A stretch of 64,000 nucleotides of DNA from Deltaproteobacteria bacterium. GTDB lineage: Bacteria > Myxococcota_A > Polyangia > Nannocystales > Nannocystaceae. Of the stretch, positions 51,755 through 61,155 are shown in pieces. The position numbers and the translations under genes were made by a program. The notes beneath the pieces are model-generated. The model was not told the DNA's origin and did no database searches. It saw only the letters and a list, made by a program, of their open reading frames with translations. Within the stretch, counting starts at the first letter, position 1; each line of letters opens with the position of its first letter. The DNA lies in NCBI GenBank assembly GCA_016709225.1, contig JADJEE010000002.1, positions 992,001 through 1,056,000 of the forward strand, in the 5' to 3' direction.

Positions 51755-53722
51755 CTAGCCCTGCGCGAGCGCACGCGCGATGACGTCGGGGGCGACGGTG
51801 GGGGCGGGCAGCGACGGGCCCTCGCGGCGGCGCGCCCGGCTGCCGCGACCGCCGTGGGCACGATCGCGTCCGGCCGCCTGCGCGGGGGCTGTGAACCACG
51901 TCCGAACGTCCCGCTCGAGTCCCAGGCCGTGCATGTAGTTGTAGACCGCGGCGCGCAGTCCGGCGGCGAACGCATCGTGATCGACGCCGGTCGGATCGGA
52001 GAAGGGCAGCTCGTTGCGGGCGAAGCGTGGCGCACCGCTGGGGGCCGCGGCGCGCAGACGGATGCCGAACGTCTGCGGGTCGCGCCCGATCGGGCTGTGG
52101 GCGGTGGCGGCGAACCGGTGCCAGAACGCCGACTGCAAGCAACCGGCGGCGAACAGCTGCCGCACGCGCTCGAGCGCATCGATGGTGTCCTGCGCGGTCT
52201 CGCCGGGGAAGCCGTACATGAGGTACGCGTGCACCATCACGCCGGCGCGTGTGAACGCATCGGTGACCCGCGCGACCTGAGCCACGCTCACGCCCTTGTT
52301 CATGCGCTCGAGCAGGTGATCGGAGGCGACCTCGAGACCGCCGCTCACTGCCACGCACCCCGCAGCCGCGAGCGCGCGGGCGAGCTCGGGCGTGAACGCC
52401 TTCTCGAAGCGGATGTTGCCCCACCAGGTGATGTCGACGCGACGCGCCCGCAGTCGCTCGGCGAGCGCCCGTAGCCCCGCCGGCGGCGCCGCTTCGTCGA
52501 CGAAGTGAAAGCCGGTCTGGCCGGTCTGCGCGACGATCTGCTCGATGCGATCCACCAACACGTCCGCCGCGGCCGGCTCGTAGCGTTGGATGTAGTCGAG
52601 CGTCACGTCGCAGAAGCTGCAGCGGCGCCAGTAGCAGCCGTGGGCGATGGTGAGCTTGTTCCAGCGCCCGTCCGACCACAGGCGATGCATCGGGTTCAGC
52701 ATCTCGAACAGCGAGACGTAGCGATCGAGCGGCAGCCCCTCGTAGTCGGGCGTGCCGGCGTCGCGCAGCGGGATGTCGTGGAGCGCGGGGTCGCTCTGCA
52801 TCACCACACGGCCGCCGCGACGCTGCATCGTGCGCAGCAGCGGCGCGTCGGGCTGCGACAGGCGCCCGAGCAACGCCAACAGCGGTCGCTCGCCGTCGTC
52901 GAACGTGAGGTCGTCGATCCAATCGAACAGCCGCGGATCGTCGAGCTCGCGCAGCTCGGTGTTGACGTAGCCACCGCCCATCGCGATGCGCACACCCGGC
53001 CAGCGCGCGCGGAACACCCGCGCCATGCGGAGTGCGCCGTAGAGGTTGCCGGGGAACGGCACCGACAGGCCCACGAGATCCGGCGCGGCGCCGGGGCACA
53101 GCTCACCACAGAGCGCGTCGAGCAGATCGTCGACCAGCGTCGGCGGCCCCTGCAGCGCCGCCAACATCGGCTCGAAGCTGCTCGCGGACGAGGCCAGCGT
53201 CTCGCCGTAGCGCGAGAGCTCGAAGCGCGGATCGATGCCCTCGCGGATGGCGTCGGCGAGATCGTCGATGAACAGGCTCGCGAGGTGCTTGGCCCGATCG
53301 GCGAGGCCGAGGTTGCCGAAGGCCCATGCCATGGGGTCGTCGTCGTCGTCGTCGGCCGCGAGCGCGGCGAAGCGCGGGCCCTCGGGCAACCACTCCCGTC
53401 CGACGATGCGCAGCGCCAGCGTGGGATCGCGCCCCTGCAGGAACCGCACGACCGCGTCGACGCTGTCGCGAAAGCGGGCACCGTGGGCGCGTACGAACGC
53501 CACGCTCGCGCTGGCGTGCGCGGCCGGCAGTGCGTCGACCACCCGCGCGATCCCTTCGCGGCAGAACAACCGCAGGAACAGCTCGATGCTGCCATCGACC
53601 TGCGCGACCGCGATCTCGGGGGCATGACGTCGCAGCGTGCCCATGAGGTAGGCCGTGGCGGGATACGGCGTGTTGAGCTGCGTCATCGGCGGCGTCAACA
53701 ACAGCAGGCGCGGCGACGACAT
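51755..53722 (-). CDS. B12-binding-type radical SAM protein
   Basis: A 655-aa protein. The N-terminal half (about 1-320) has the Rossmann-type cobalamin-binding layout (LLLLTPPMTQLNTPYPATAYLMGTL, LVGLSVPFPGNLYGALRMARVFRA, IAMGGGYVNTEL). The radical SAM half contains AHGCYWRRCSFCDVTLDYI; the Cys spacing is CX4CX2C, one residue longer than the usual CX3CX2C. It continues with GLEVASDHLLERMNKG and YGFPGETAQDT. Substrate is unknown. The C terminus (residues 600-655) is Arg/Pro-rich and ends at the MITE flank. Confidence 0.85.
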   Translation of the reverse strand: MSSPRLLLLTPPMTQLNTPYPATAYLMGTLRRHAPEIAVAQVDGSIELFLRLFCREGIARVVDALPAAHASASVAFVRAHGARFRDSVDAVVRFLQGRDPTLALRIVGREWLPEGPRFAALAADDDDDDPMAWAFGNLGLADRAKHLASLFIDDLADAIREGIDPRFELSRYGETLASSASSFEPMLAALQGPPTLVDDLLDALCGELCPGAAPDLVGLSVPFPGNLYGALRMARVFRARWPGVRIAMGGGYVNTELRELDDPRLFDWIDDLTFDDGERPLLALLGRLSQPDAPLLRTMQRRGGRVVMQSDPALHDIPLRDAGTPDYEGLPLDRYVSLFEMLNPMHRLWSDGRWNKLTIAHGCYWRRCSFCDVTLDYIQRYEPAAADVLVDRIEQIVAQTGQTGFHFVDEAAPPAGLRALAERLRARRVDITWWGNIRFEKAFTPELARALAAAGCVAVSGGLEVASDHLLERMNKGVSVAQVARVTDAFTRAGVMVHAYLMYGFPGETAQDTIDALERVRQLFAAGCLQSAFWHRFAATAHSPIGRDPQTFGIRLRAAAPSGAPRFARNELPFSDPTGVDHDAFAAGLRAAVYNYMHGLGLERDVRTWFTAPAQAAGRDRAHGGRGSRARRREGPSLPAPTVAPDVIARALAQG

Positions 53723-53835
53723 GCGGGGCGAGTGGCAGCGTAGCAGCCACCGCGGCGCAACGGGACCCTCGTCACGCGCGTGCGGGTCGTGTCGGGCCGC
53801 ACGCTTGGGTAGACTCCGCGGCGGTCGGAGCCCCC

Positions 53836-54546
53836 TTGCGACTCAACAAGTACCTGGGTGAGAGCGGCGCGTGGTCACGGCGCGGCGCCGACACGCTCAT
53901 TGCGCAGGGACGCGTGCAGGTCAACGGCGCGGTCGCGGTGCTCGGCACACAGGTCGCCGACGGCGACGTCGTGACCGTCGACGGTGCGCCGGTCGGACGT
54001 CCGCGCAAGCTCGAGCGCCCGGTCTACATCGCGCTCCACAAGCCCGGCGGCATCACGTGCACCACCGAGCGCCACGTGCACGGCAACATCGTCGACTTCG
54101 TCGGGCACGAAGAGCGCATCTTCCCCATCGGCCGTCTCGACAAGGACTCCGAAGGTCTGATCTTGCTCACCAACGACGGCGACATCGTCAACGAGGTGCT
54201 GCGGGCCGAGCACGGCCACGAGAAGGAGTACGTGGTCGGCGTCGATCGCCGCGTGACCGACGACTTCGTGCAGCGCATGGCCGCGGGCGTCGACATCGGC
54301 GACGCGGTGACCCACGCCTGCCGGGTCTGGCGCAGCGGACCGCAGACGATCCACATCGTGCTCACCCAGGGCCTCAATCGACAGATCCGGCGCATGTGCG
54401 CGACGCTGGATCACGGCGTGGTCGCGCTGCGTCGCATCCGCGTGATGCACATCGAGCTCGGCACGCTCGCGCGCGGCCGCTGGCGCGACCTGACGGCCGA
54501 CGAGGTCGCCGGCCTGGCCCCGCCGCCCGAGCGACGACGACCCTGA
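53836..54546 (+). CDS. RsuA/RluB/RluF-family pseudouridine synthase
   Basis: A 236-aa rRNA-modifying enzyme. The S4 RNA-binding domain is at the N terminus (MRLNKYLGESGAWSRRGADTLIAQGRVQVNG). The catalytic domain has HKPGGITCT and the active-site Asp in GRLDKDSEGLILLTNDG, and ends with GLNRQIRRMCATLDH. It isomerises uridine in 23S rRNA; the RluF subgroup looks closest (NRQIRRM and overall length), but I leave the symbol open. The start is TTG 53836, which gives the standard N terminus. Confidence 0.9.
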   Translation: MRLNKYLGESGAWSRRGADTLIAQGRVQVNGAVAVLGTQVADGDVVTVDGAPVGRPRKLERPVYIALHKPGGITCTTERHVHGNIVDFVGHEERIFPIGRLDKDSEGLILLTNDGDIVNEVLRAEHGHEKEYVVGVDRRVTDDFVQRMAAGVDIGDAVTHACRVWRSGPQTIHIVLTQGLNRQIRRMCATLDHGVVALRRIRVMHIELGTLARGRWRDLTADEVAGLAPPPERRRP

Positions 54547-54761
54547 AGCGCCCGCGCGCGCCGATCGTGGTCGGCACGATCCCCGCGCGCGGCGGTGCGC
54601 CAGCGTCCGATCGGCCAGTACGGCGGTTCGGCGCGCGCACGGGCGGCGAACACCGCTCGCGCGGTGCAGCGGCGGCGCGCCCCCGGATCCACGCGCGGGG
54701 GATCCACGCCGCGCCACGCTCGACACTGGCGAGCACGCGCCGGGTTTGCCACCATGCGCGC

Positions 54762-55187
54762 GTGAGCGTTGCGATCGAAGCTCCGCCGACGTCGTGGCTG
54801 AACCTCGAGTTGGTCGACAGCGCCGGCACGGCGCTCGCGGATCGGCCGTACACGCTGCAGTTCGACGACGGCGTGACCGAGCACGGCGCGCTCGACGAGC
54901 GCGGTCGGCTGCAGGTGCGGGTGCCGGCGGGGGCCCGCACCGCCCAGCTGGTGGTGGCGTACCGACGCTTCGCGCTGACGCTCGGTGGCCTGCCCGCGCC
55001 CGAGACCGTCGCCGGCGCGCAGGAACGGCTCAACCACCTCAACTTCTTCACCGGGCCGGTCGACGGCGACGCCGGGCCCATGACGCGCTCGGCGATCGCC
55101 TCGTTCCAGCGCCAGGCCCAGCTACCGGACACCGGCCTGCTCGATGCCGACACCGCCACCGCACTGCGGCGCGCGCACGGGAGCTGA
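54762..55187 (+). CDS. Peptidoglycan-binding domain protein
   Basis: A 141-aa protein, GTG start. Residues 75-138 are a PG_binding_1 module (VAGAQERLNHLNFFTGPVDGDAGPMTRSAIASFQRQAQLPDTGLLDADTATALR). The first 70 residues form a small beta domain (LELVDSAGTALADRPYTLQF...) often seen next to secretion-system genes. No signal peptide. It is 6 nt upstream of the phospholipase D gene, so the two are surely cotranscribed. Confidence 0.8.
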   Translation: MSVAIEAPPTSWLNLELVDSAGTALADRPYTLQFDDGVTEHGALDERGRLQVRVPAGARTAQLVVAYRRFALTLGGLPAPETVAGAQERLNHLNFFTGPVDGDAGPMTRSAIASFQRQAQLPDTGLLDADTATALRRAHGS

Positions 55188-55193
55188 CGCGCG

Positions 55194-56801
55194 ATGGATG
55201 ATGCGACCACGCCCGACGCGGTCTCGTTCACCGTCGCGCTCGCCGATGATCCGCTCGGCCCCAGCAACCGTGTCGTCGTCTTCGATTGGTTCGCGCACCC
55301 CAGCGTGCCCGGCGCGCTGACGCCCGAGGCCACGCCGCCCAGCCCCGAAGCGATCGCCCCCTACTCGCCGCCACGCGGGGGCAATCGCGTCGAGGTCCTG
55401 GTCGACGGCGAGGCGGCATGGGCAGCCGTCGCCGACGCGCTCGAACACGCCACGCAGGAGATCCAGATCGCGACCTGGATGTGCCGCCCCGACAGCGAGC
55501 TACGGCGGCCACTTGCGGACGCGCTGACCGAGCCCGACGCGCGCGCGGAGCAGACCATGGGCGCAATCCTCGAGCGACGCGCCCACGCGGGGGCGCGCGT
55601 GCGACTGTTGATCTGGGGCATGGTCTACACGCCGATCCTCGATCGCTGGATGCGACGGTGGTTCTGGCGCGGGCACGACAACATCGACGTGCTCGAGCAG
55701 GACCACCCTGGCATCACCGGCAGCTATCACCAGAAGACGCTCACCGTCGACGGTCGCATCGGCTTCTGCGGCGGCATGAACATCAAGGAGAACGACTGGG
55801 ACACCACCGCCCACGATCCCTGGGACCCGCGTCGCTTCCCCCATCGCAGCGATGCCTGGACCCGCGAGGCCGCGGTGCGACGACAGTCGCTGCCGCCGTT
55901 CCTGCCGCGCCACGATCTGATGGTGCGACTCGAGGGGCCGGCGGTCGGCGACCTGGTGCTCAACTTCGCCCAGCGCTGGCAGCAGTCGCTCGCGGCCCGG
56001 CGCAAGAGCCCGACCGCGAGGCTGGTCGACGCGATCCGGACCCGGCTGGGCAGCGATCCCAACGTCGAGCTCGACGCCGCCGCGCCGGCCCACGCCGTCG
56101 CCGGCGACACGTGGGTGCAGATCGTCCGCACCACACCGGGCGGCGAGGACGGCATCCTCGCCGCCTACGAACGCGCCATTCGCAACGCGCGACGCTACAT
56201 CTACATCGAGAACCAGTACTTTCGCAGCCCGGCGATCGGCGAGGCCATCGCGCGCGCGATCGTTCGCAACCCTCGCTTGCACGTCGTGGTGGTGGCGTGG
56301 CCCATCAAGGACGGCGAGGTCTCGTTCCTCGATCCGAGCGGCTACTACACCGCCGCCACCGCGACCGCCATCCGGACTGCCCGCCCGGACTTCCAGCTCA
56401 CGCGGCTGCTGGTGGCGGCGGATCCCGCCGCGGGCGGCCGCACATGGGTGCCCATCGACGTCCACGCGAAGGTGATGATCATCGACGACGAGTGGTTCAC
56501 CGTCGGCAGCGCCAACGTCAACGATCGAGGGTTCCGCACCGAGGCCGAGATCAACGCGGTGGTGGTCGACGCCGCGCTGGCCACCGACCTGCGACGGCGC
56601 CTGATGGCCGAGCACCTGCTGCTCGCGGCCGACGACCCCCGGCTCGACGATCCCGACGCCGTGTTCGCGCTGTGGCACGCGCACGCGCTGGCCAACGTCG
56701 AGGCCCGTGCGCACGAAGGCGAGCCGGTGTCGCGCGTGCACTACTTCGAGCAACAGGCCCCACCGTGGCCACCGTTTCGGATCGGGCCCGGCGTGTTCTG
56801 A
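55194..56801 (+). CDS. Phospholipase D-family protein
   Basis: A 535-aa protein with both HKD motifs needed for the PLD active site: HQKTLTVDGRIGFCGG with HxK in SYHQK (near residue 182) and HAKVMIIDDEWFTVGSANVNDR (near 425). The enzyme hydrolyses phosphodiester bonds of phospholipids or nucleic acids. No Sec signal is present. Together with the adjacent peptidoglycan-binding gene it could act as an envelope-directed exported enzyme; that is inference. Confidence 0.88.
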   Translation: MDDATTPDAVSFTVALADDPLGPSNRVVVFDWFAHPSVPGALTPEATPPSPEAIAPYSPPRGGNRVEVLVDGEAAWAAVADALEHATQEIQIATWMCRPDSELRRPLADALTEPDARAEQTMGAILERRAHAGARVRLLIWGMVYTPILDRWMRRWFWRGHDNIDVLEQDHPGITGSYHQKTLTVDGRIGFCGGMNIKENDWDTTAHDPWDPRRFPHRSDAWTREAAVRRQSLPPFLPRHDLMVRLEGPAVGDLVLNFAQRWQQSLAARRKSPTARLVDAIRTRLGSDPNVELDAAAPAHAVAGDTWVQIVRTTPGGEDGILAAYERAIRNARRYIYIENQYFRSPAIGEAIARAIVRNPRLHVVVVAWPIKDGEVSFLDPSGYYTAATATAIRTARPDFQLTRLLVAADPAAGGRTWVPIDVHAKVMIIDDEWFTVGSANVNDRGFRTEAEINAVVVDAALATDLRRRLMAEHLLLAADDPRLDDPDAVFALWHAHALANVEARAHEGEPVSRVHYFEQQAPPWPPFRIGPGVF

Positions 56802-56887
56802 CGCGCGAGGCGGCCGCGCACGCAAGCCCTGCAGCACGGCGTTCGTCCACCGCAGCACACTTGGCGTAGCGGCGCGACGGGGTTCCG

Positions 56888-57343
56888 ATGGATGATGGCG
56901 ACATGCCGCGTCCGATCCGCAGCGTGCTCACGGCCATGACACCCTTCCCCTACGCCGTGCAGGCCGACGAGAGCGTCGCGGTCGCACGGGCGATGATGCA
57001 GGAGCACGGCATCCATCACCTGCCCGTCATGCGCGACGGCGCACTGGTCGGGATCGTCTCGGCGCGGGACATCGGCGTGGCCACCGACGTGCTCGGCGGG
57101 CGCGAGTCTGCGGTGCCGCTGCTGGTGTGGTCGGTGTGCACGCGCGACCCGTTCGTGGTCGAGGTGGATGCGCGGCTCGACCAGGTCGCCGACCGGCTCG
57201 CCGACCTGCACATCGGCTCTGCGCTCGTGACCAAGCACGGCAAGCTCGCGGGTATCGTGACGGTGACCGACCTGTGTCGGGCGCTGGGTTCGTTGCTGCG
57301 CGCCCACGGCGAGCGCGACGACGACCCCGACGACGTGGCGTGA
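56888..57343 (+). CDS. CBS-domain pair protein
   Basis: A 151-aa protein made of two CBS domains: RSVLTAMTPFPYAVQADESVAVARAMMQEHGIHHLPVMRDGALVGIVSARDI and VCTRDPFVVEVDARLDQVADRLADLHIGSALVTKHGKLAGIVTVTDL. Such pairs bind adenine nucleotides and regulate partner proteins. It is a stand-alone gene with 112 nt to the hydrolase. Confidence 0.9.
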   Translation: MDDGDMPRPIRSVLTAMTPFPYAVQADESVAVARAMMQEHGIHHLPVMRDGALVGIVSARDIGVATDVLGGRESAVPLLVWSVCTRDPFVVEVDARLDQVADRLADLHIGSALVTKHGKLAGIVTVTDLCRALGSLLRAHGERDDDPDDVA

Positions 57344-57455
57344 GCCGCCCCCGCAGGGACGGCACCGTCGCGGGCTGGGTGACTGCATCGACGCAGACCC
57401 GGTCTGCGCGGGTTTTCGGGGGCGCCTGGGCGGCTTCGGGTTCAAGAACCACTCC

Positions 57456-58361
57456 ATGGTCCGCTCCGACGAGCTCGAGATCCCCGCGCTGGACGACCGC
57501 CCGCTGGGCGCGACGCGCTACCTGCCGAACGTCGAGCCGCGCGCCTGGGTGGTGATCCACGGCGCCACCGCGGTGCCGCAGCGCTTCTACGCCGCGTGGG
57601 CGCAGCACCTCGCCGCCCGTGGGGTCGCGGTGGTGACCTACGACTATCGCGGTGTCGGAGCCTCGCGTTCGATGCCGTTGTCGGAGGACCCGGTGACGAT
57701 GTCGGACTGGATCGACGACGCGCGGGTGGTGCAGCGCTGGGTCGCGCGGCGCGGCACCGGCGTGCCGCTGGTCGCCGTCGGCCACAGCTTCGGCGGGCAG
57801 ATCGCGGCCGCGCTGCGGCCGGCCGCCGATGCGATCGTCACGGTCGGTGCGCAAGGTGGTTGGGTCGGGCGCTTCGAGGGCCCGCGACGGCTGTGGCTGG
57901 GGCTGCTGATGCACGGCGTCATCCCCGGCATGGTCCGCAGCTTCGGCCATCTGCCGGCCTGGGCGGGCCTCGGCGAGGACCTGCCACCCGGGGTCGCGCT
58001 GCAGTGGGCGCGGTGGTGCACCTCGCCCGACTACCTGCTGTCGGAGCTGCCCCACCTGCGCGACGCACTGGCGAGCTACCGCGGGTCGCTGCTCGCGCTC
58101 ACGTTCGACGACGACGCGTTCGCGCCGGCCGCCAACGTGCGATGGCTGCTGCAGCGCTGGCAGGCCGCCGATGTCGAGCACCGGCACATCGGCGTCGATT
58201 CACTGCCGATCGATCACGTGGGCCACTTCGGGTTCTTCCGCACCAGCGCGGCCGCGAGCCTGTGGCCGCAGGTCGATGCCTTCCTCGCCGAGCGTGGCGT
58301 GATCGCGGTCGCGACCGAGCACGAGCGCGTGCTTGCCGATCTGCAGTTCGGCTGCGCGTGA
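57456..58361 (+). CDS. Alpha/beta hydrolase
   Basis: A 301-aa protein. It has the oxyanion region VVIHGATAVPQRFY, the nucleophile elbow GHSFGGQ (Ser about residue 111) and a C-terminal His in DHVGHFGFF. The acid residue is probably in LTFDDDAFAP. It resembles serine-aminopeptidase-like or uncharacterised hydrolases acting on esters. Substrate unknown. Confidence 0.88.
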   Translation: MVRSDELEIPALDDRPLGATRYLPNVEPRAWVVIHGATAVPQRFYAAWAQHLAARGVAVVTYDYRGVGASRSMPLSEDPVTMSDWIDDARVVQRWVARRGTGVPLVAVGHSFGGQIAAALRPAADAIVTVGAQGGWVGRFEGPRRLWLGLLMHGVIPGMVRSFGHLPAWAGLGEDLPPGVALQWARWCTSPDYLLSELPHLRDALASYRGSLLALTFDDDAFAPAANVRWLLQRWQAADVEHRHIGVDSLPIDHVGHFGFFRTSAAASLWPQVDAFLAERGVIAVATEHERVLADLQFGCA

Positions 58362-58384
58362 CGCCGGGCCCCGGCGAAGCCGTG

Positions 58385-59098
58385 TCACCCGGGGTGCCAG
58401 ACGAGCCGCGGCGGCGGCTGTGCAGCCGTGCGGCGGCCGACGGCGATCGCCACCACCGCATCGGCATGGCGACGCAGCGACAGTGACCAGCGCGCGGCAT
58501 CGTCGTGGAGCTCTGCGGCGAGTTCGATGCGCGGCGGATCACCCGGCACCACCGTCAGCGAATCGAGCGGCAGCGCCAGTCCGAGGCCGCGGGCCTTGAG
58601 GTAGGCCTCTTTGAGGGTCCACAGCTCGTAGAACGCACGCGCACGCGCCTCGCCGTCGTGCACCGCGAGCCACTCGCGCTCGGCGGCGGCGAACTTCGCG
58701 GCCGCCAGCTCGAGCGGCGCTGCACGGGTGAACGACTCCGCATCGATCCCGACCTCGAGCGTCGCATCGGCAACCGCACAGGCCACCACGCCCGCGGTGT
58801 GGGTGAGGCTGAAGCTCACGCGCTCGGGATGGCTGGGGTGCAGCACGGGGCGGTCGTACGGGCCCCGCACGAACCGCCACGCGTGGGCCTCGCGGCCGGG
58901 TTGCAGCTGCGTCAACGCACGCCGCAGCAAGAGGTGCGCCGCGGCGTACCGCAGACGATCGGCCTCGAACGCGAGCGTGCGCATGCGGGCGATCTCCCCG
59001 TCATCGAGCACGCGCACCGCCTCGTCCAGCGTCGCGGCGCCCGCGGTGCACACCAACGGCGCGCGGATCGCTTCCACGAACACGTGCACCACCATCAC
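58385..59098 (-). CDS. 4'-phosphopantetheinyl transferase, Sfp type
   Basis: A 237-aa enzyme that transfers the phosphopantetheine arm from CoA to carrier proteins of fatty acid, polyketide or peptide synthesis. Hallmarks are RYAAAHLLLRRAL, the SLTHTAGVVACAV segment, VGIDAE (Mg ligands) and FYELWTLKEAYLKARGLGL. Length is normal for the Sfp group. It converges on the hydrolase gene. Confidence 0.92.
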   Translation of the reverse strand: MMVVHVFVEAIRAPLVCTAGAATLDEAVRVLDDGEIARMRTLAFEADRLRYAAAHLLLRRALTQLQPGREAHAWRFVRGPYDRPVLHPSHPERVSFSLTHTAGVVACAVADATLEVGIDAESFTRAAPLELAAAKFAAAEREWLAVHDGEARARAFYELWTLKEAYLKARGLGLALPLDSLTVVPGDPPRIELAAELHDDAARWSLSLRRHADAVVAIAVGRRTAAQPPPRLVWHPG

Positions 59099-59230
59099 GT
59101 GACGTTTCTAGCAGGCATCGCACGTCGACGCGGCGGTTGCGTCGCCCGATGCGCAAGGCTGCGGTTCTCGCGCGCTCCGTGACCGCGGGCCCGTTGACCA
59201 CGGGCCTCGCTTGGGGGCAATTAGCCGGCC

Positions 59231-59695
59231 GTGACCCCGGTCGTCACACTCGACACCATCGTCCATCGCGTCGCCGCCCGCGATGTCGAGGGCGTCGTCG
59301 ACGAGCTGGTCGCCGCGCTCGCGCAGGTGCACGGACTCGGGCGCGCCGAGCTGCGCGCGGGCTTCGGCGAGCGCGAGGCGCTCGGCAGCACCGCCTTCGG
59401 CCACGGGGTCGCGATCCCGCACGCGCGCTTCGACGTCGCGCACCCACTCGCGGCCGTCGGGCTGGCGCCGTCGGGCCTCACCACCCGCGGGCCCGACGAC
59501 GAGCCGGTGCGGGTGGTGGTCGCGCTGGTGTCCCCACCCGATGGCATCCAACACCTGCAGGCGCTGGCGATCCTCGGTCGGATGTTGATCGCGCCCGGGG
59601 CGATCGCGGCGCTGCTGCTCGCACCCGACCGCATGGGCGTCCTGCGTCAGCTCAGTCGCGCGCTCGAGGACGACGCGTCGCTGCGCGGCGCGTGA
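59231..59695 (+). CDS. PTS EIIA type-2 (fructose/nitrogen-like) domain protein
   Basis: A 154-aa protein, GTG start. The conserved VAIPHARF motif carries the phosphorylatable His (near residue 64), preceded by REALGSTAFGHG, as in PtsN-type regulators. The C-terminal helix LQALAILGRML also fits. It probably acts as a regulatory phosphoprotein, because no sugar permease is nearby. Its 3' end overlaps the convergent histidine kinase gene by 49 nt. Confidence 0.88.
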   Translation: MTPVVTLDTIVHRVAARDVEGVVDELVAALAQVHGLGRAELRAGFGEREALGSTAFGHGVAIPHARFDVAHPLAAVGLAPSGLTTRGPDDEPVRVVVALVSPPDGIQHLQALAILGRMLIAPGAIAALLLAPDRMGVLRQLSRALEDDASLRGA

Positions 59696-61155
59696 TCGGT
59701 CTGCGGCCGGCAGCGATCACCCGCGAGCACGACCTCGAGCCCACCGCCGTCGACCGCGGAGAACTCGAGCGAGAGACCGTGGAGCTGGGCGACGCGCAGC
59801 GCGATCGGTAGACCCAGCCCCTGCCCCTGCGGCGCGCGCGTGCGAGCGTCGTCGCCTCGCACGCCGCGCTCCCGCACACGCGCGAGCTGCTCGGGGGCGA
59901 TGCCCGGGCCATCGTCGACCACGTGCAGCGCGAAGCGGTCGTCGCCCACGCGCTCGAGCACGATCGCGACGTGGCCGCCGCGGTGGTTGTAACGCACCGC
60001 GTTGTAGACGACGTTGCTGACGGCCTGCTCGATGAGGGTGACGTCGACGTCGACGAGCACCGCCTCGGCCGGTACCGCGTCCTCCAGCTCGACGCCGGCC
60101 TCGCGCGCGATCGGCCGGTGGCGCGCGCGCACGCGGGACACCACGTCGCGCAGATCGACCCGGGTCCGCTGCAGGCTCGGGGCCGCGCCGTCGAGGCGTG
60201 CGACCGCTCCGAGGTTGTGCACCAGCGCGCCCATGTAGTGGGCCTCGTTCATCGCCGAGCGCAGCATGTCGGCGTCGGGCACCTGGCCCCCTGCCACGCG
60301 GTCGCGCAGTGCCGCGAGGTGTCCCTGCAGCACCGTCAGCGGGATCATGAGGTCGTGGGTGGTGTTGGCGAGGAACTCGCGCAGCGCCGTCTCGCTGCGC
60401 ATGCGCTGCTCGAGCTCGTCCCGCACGCGCCGGGCTGCGCGATCGAAGGCTCGCCCCAGCTCCGCGACCTCGTCGGAGCCGAGCGCGGGAATCGACAGAT
60501 CGTACGCCGACGATGCCGAGCGCTCGACCGCCCGCGTGAGCTGACGGATGCGGCGGATCATCGGCCCGGCCACCATCATGACCGCGGCCAGCACCACCAC
60601 CGCCGGTAGCAACCACACCCGCCCGCTCGGCAGCACCGCACCCCAGCTACCGGTCGAGCCCTGCACGAGCACGTAGCGGCAGGGGCCATCCGCCCATGGC
60701 GTGCGCAACACCGCCGCCACGTCGTCGTTGCGCCACGACAGCGGCAGCGCAGCGATGCCGTCGTCGTCCATCGCGTCGAGCCACGCGGGCAACAACGCCG
60801 GCGCGTCGGCGGCGTGGGCCCGCAGCTCACCGTCGTAGGCCCACGCGCGCGGCGGGCGGGGTCGCGGCTCGTCCGGCGCATGCTCATGCGGCGGCGGCTC
60901 GTGCTTGCCGGGCGGCGGCCGGTGACGACCCGCCGGAGGCCCGCGATGACCACGGGGGCCGACCCACTCGCCGCCCCAACCACCGGGCTCGGCCTCGCAC
61001 GCCTCGCGCTGCGTCGCGAGGTGCTCGGCCGCGATCTCGATGAGCAGCGATCGCGCGGCGCGGCGGCGCGCGACGCCGTCGTAGATCGCCAGCGCTGCGA
61101 CCGTGGCGGCGATCGCCAGCACCGACGACAACACCAACCGGGTGCGCAGCTTCAT
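59647..61155 (-). CDS. Sensor histidine kinase
   Basis: A 502-aa membrane kinase. The first transmembrane helix is at residues 8-26, followed by a periplasmic domain with a Pro/His-rich stretch (GRHRPPPGKHEPPPHEHAP) that could bind metal, and a second helix near 200. A HAMP follows (RRIRQLTRAVERSA). The phosphoacceptor His is in ANTTHDLMIPLTVLQGHL, and the ATPase N and G boxes are NVVYNAVRYN, DDGPGI and GQGLGLPI. Its ATG overlaps the response-regulator stop (ATGA), so the pair is coexpressed. Confidence 0.92.
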   Translation of the reverse strand: MKLRTRLVLSSVLAIAATVAALAIYDGVARRRAARSLLIEIAAEHLATQREACEAEPGGWGGEWVGPRGHRGPPAGRHRPPPGKHEPPPHEHAPDEPRPRPPRAWAYDGELRAHAADAPALLPAWLDAMDDDGIAALPLSWRNDDVAAVLRTPWADGPCRYVLVQGSTGSWGAVLPSGRVWLLPAVVVLAAVMMVAGPMIRRIRQLTRAVERSASSAYDLSIPALGSDEVAELGRAFDRAARRVRDELEQRMRSETALREFLANTTHDLMIPLTVLQGHLAALRDRVAGGQVPDADMLRSAMNEAHYMGALVHNLGAVARLDGAAPSLQRTRVDLRDVVSRVRARHRPIAREAGVELEDAVPAEAVLVDVDVTLIEQAVSNVVYNAVRYNHRGGHVAIVLERVGDDRFALHVVDDGPGIAPEQLARVRERGVRGDDARTRAPQGQGLGLPIALRVAQLHGLSLEFSAVDGGGLEVVLAGDRCRPQTDHAPRSDASSSSARLS

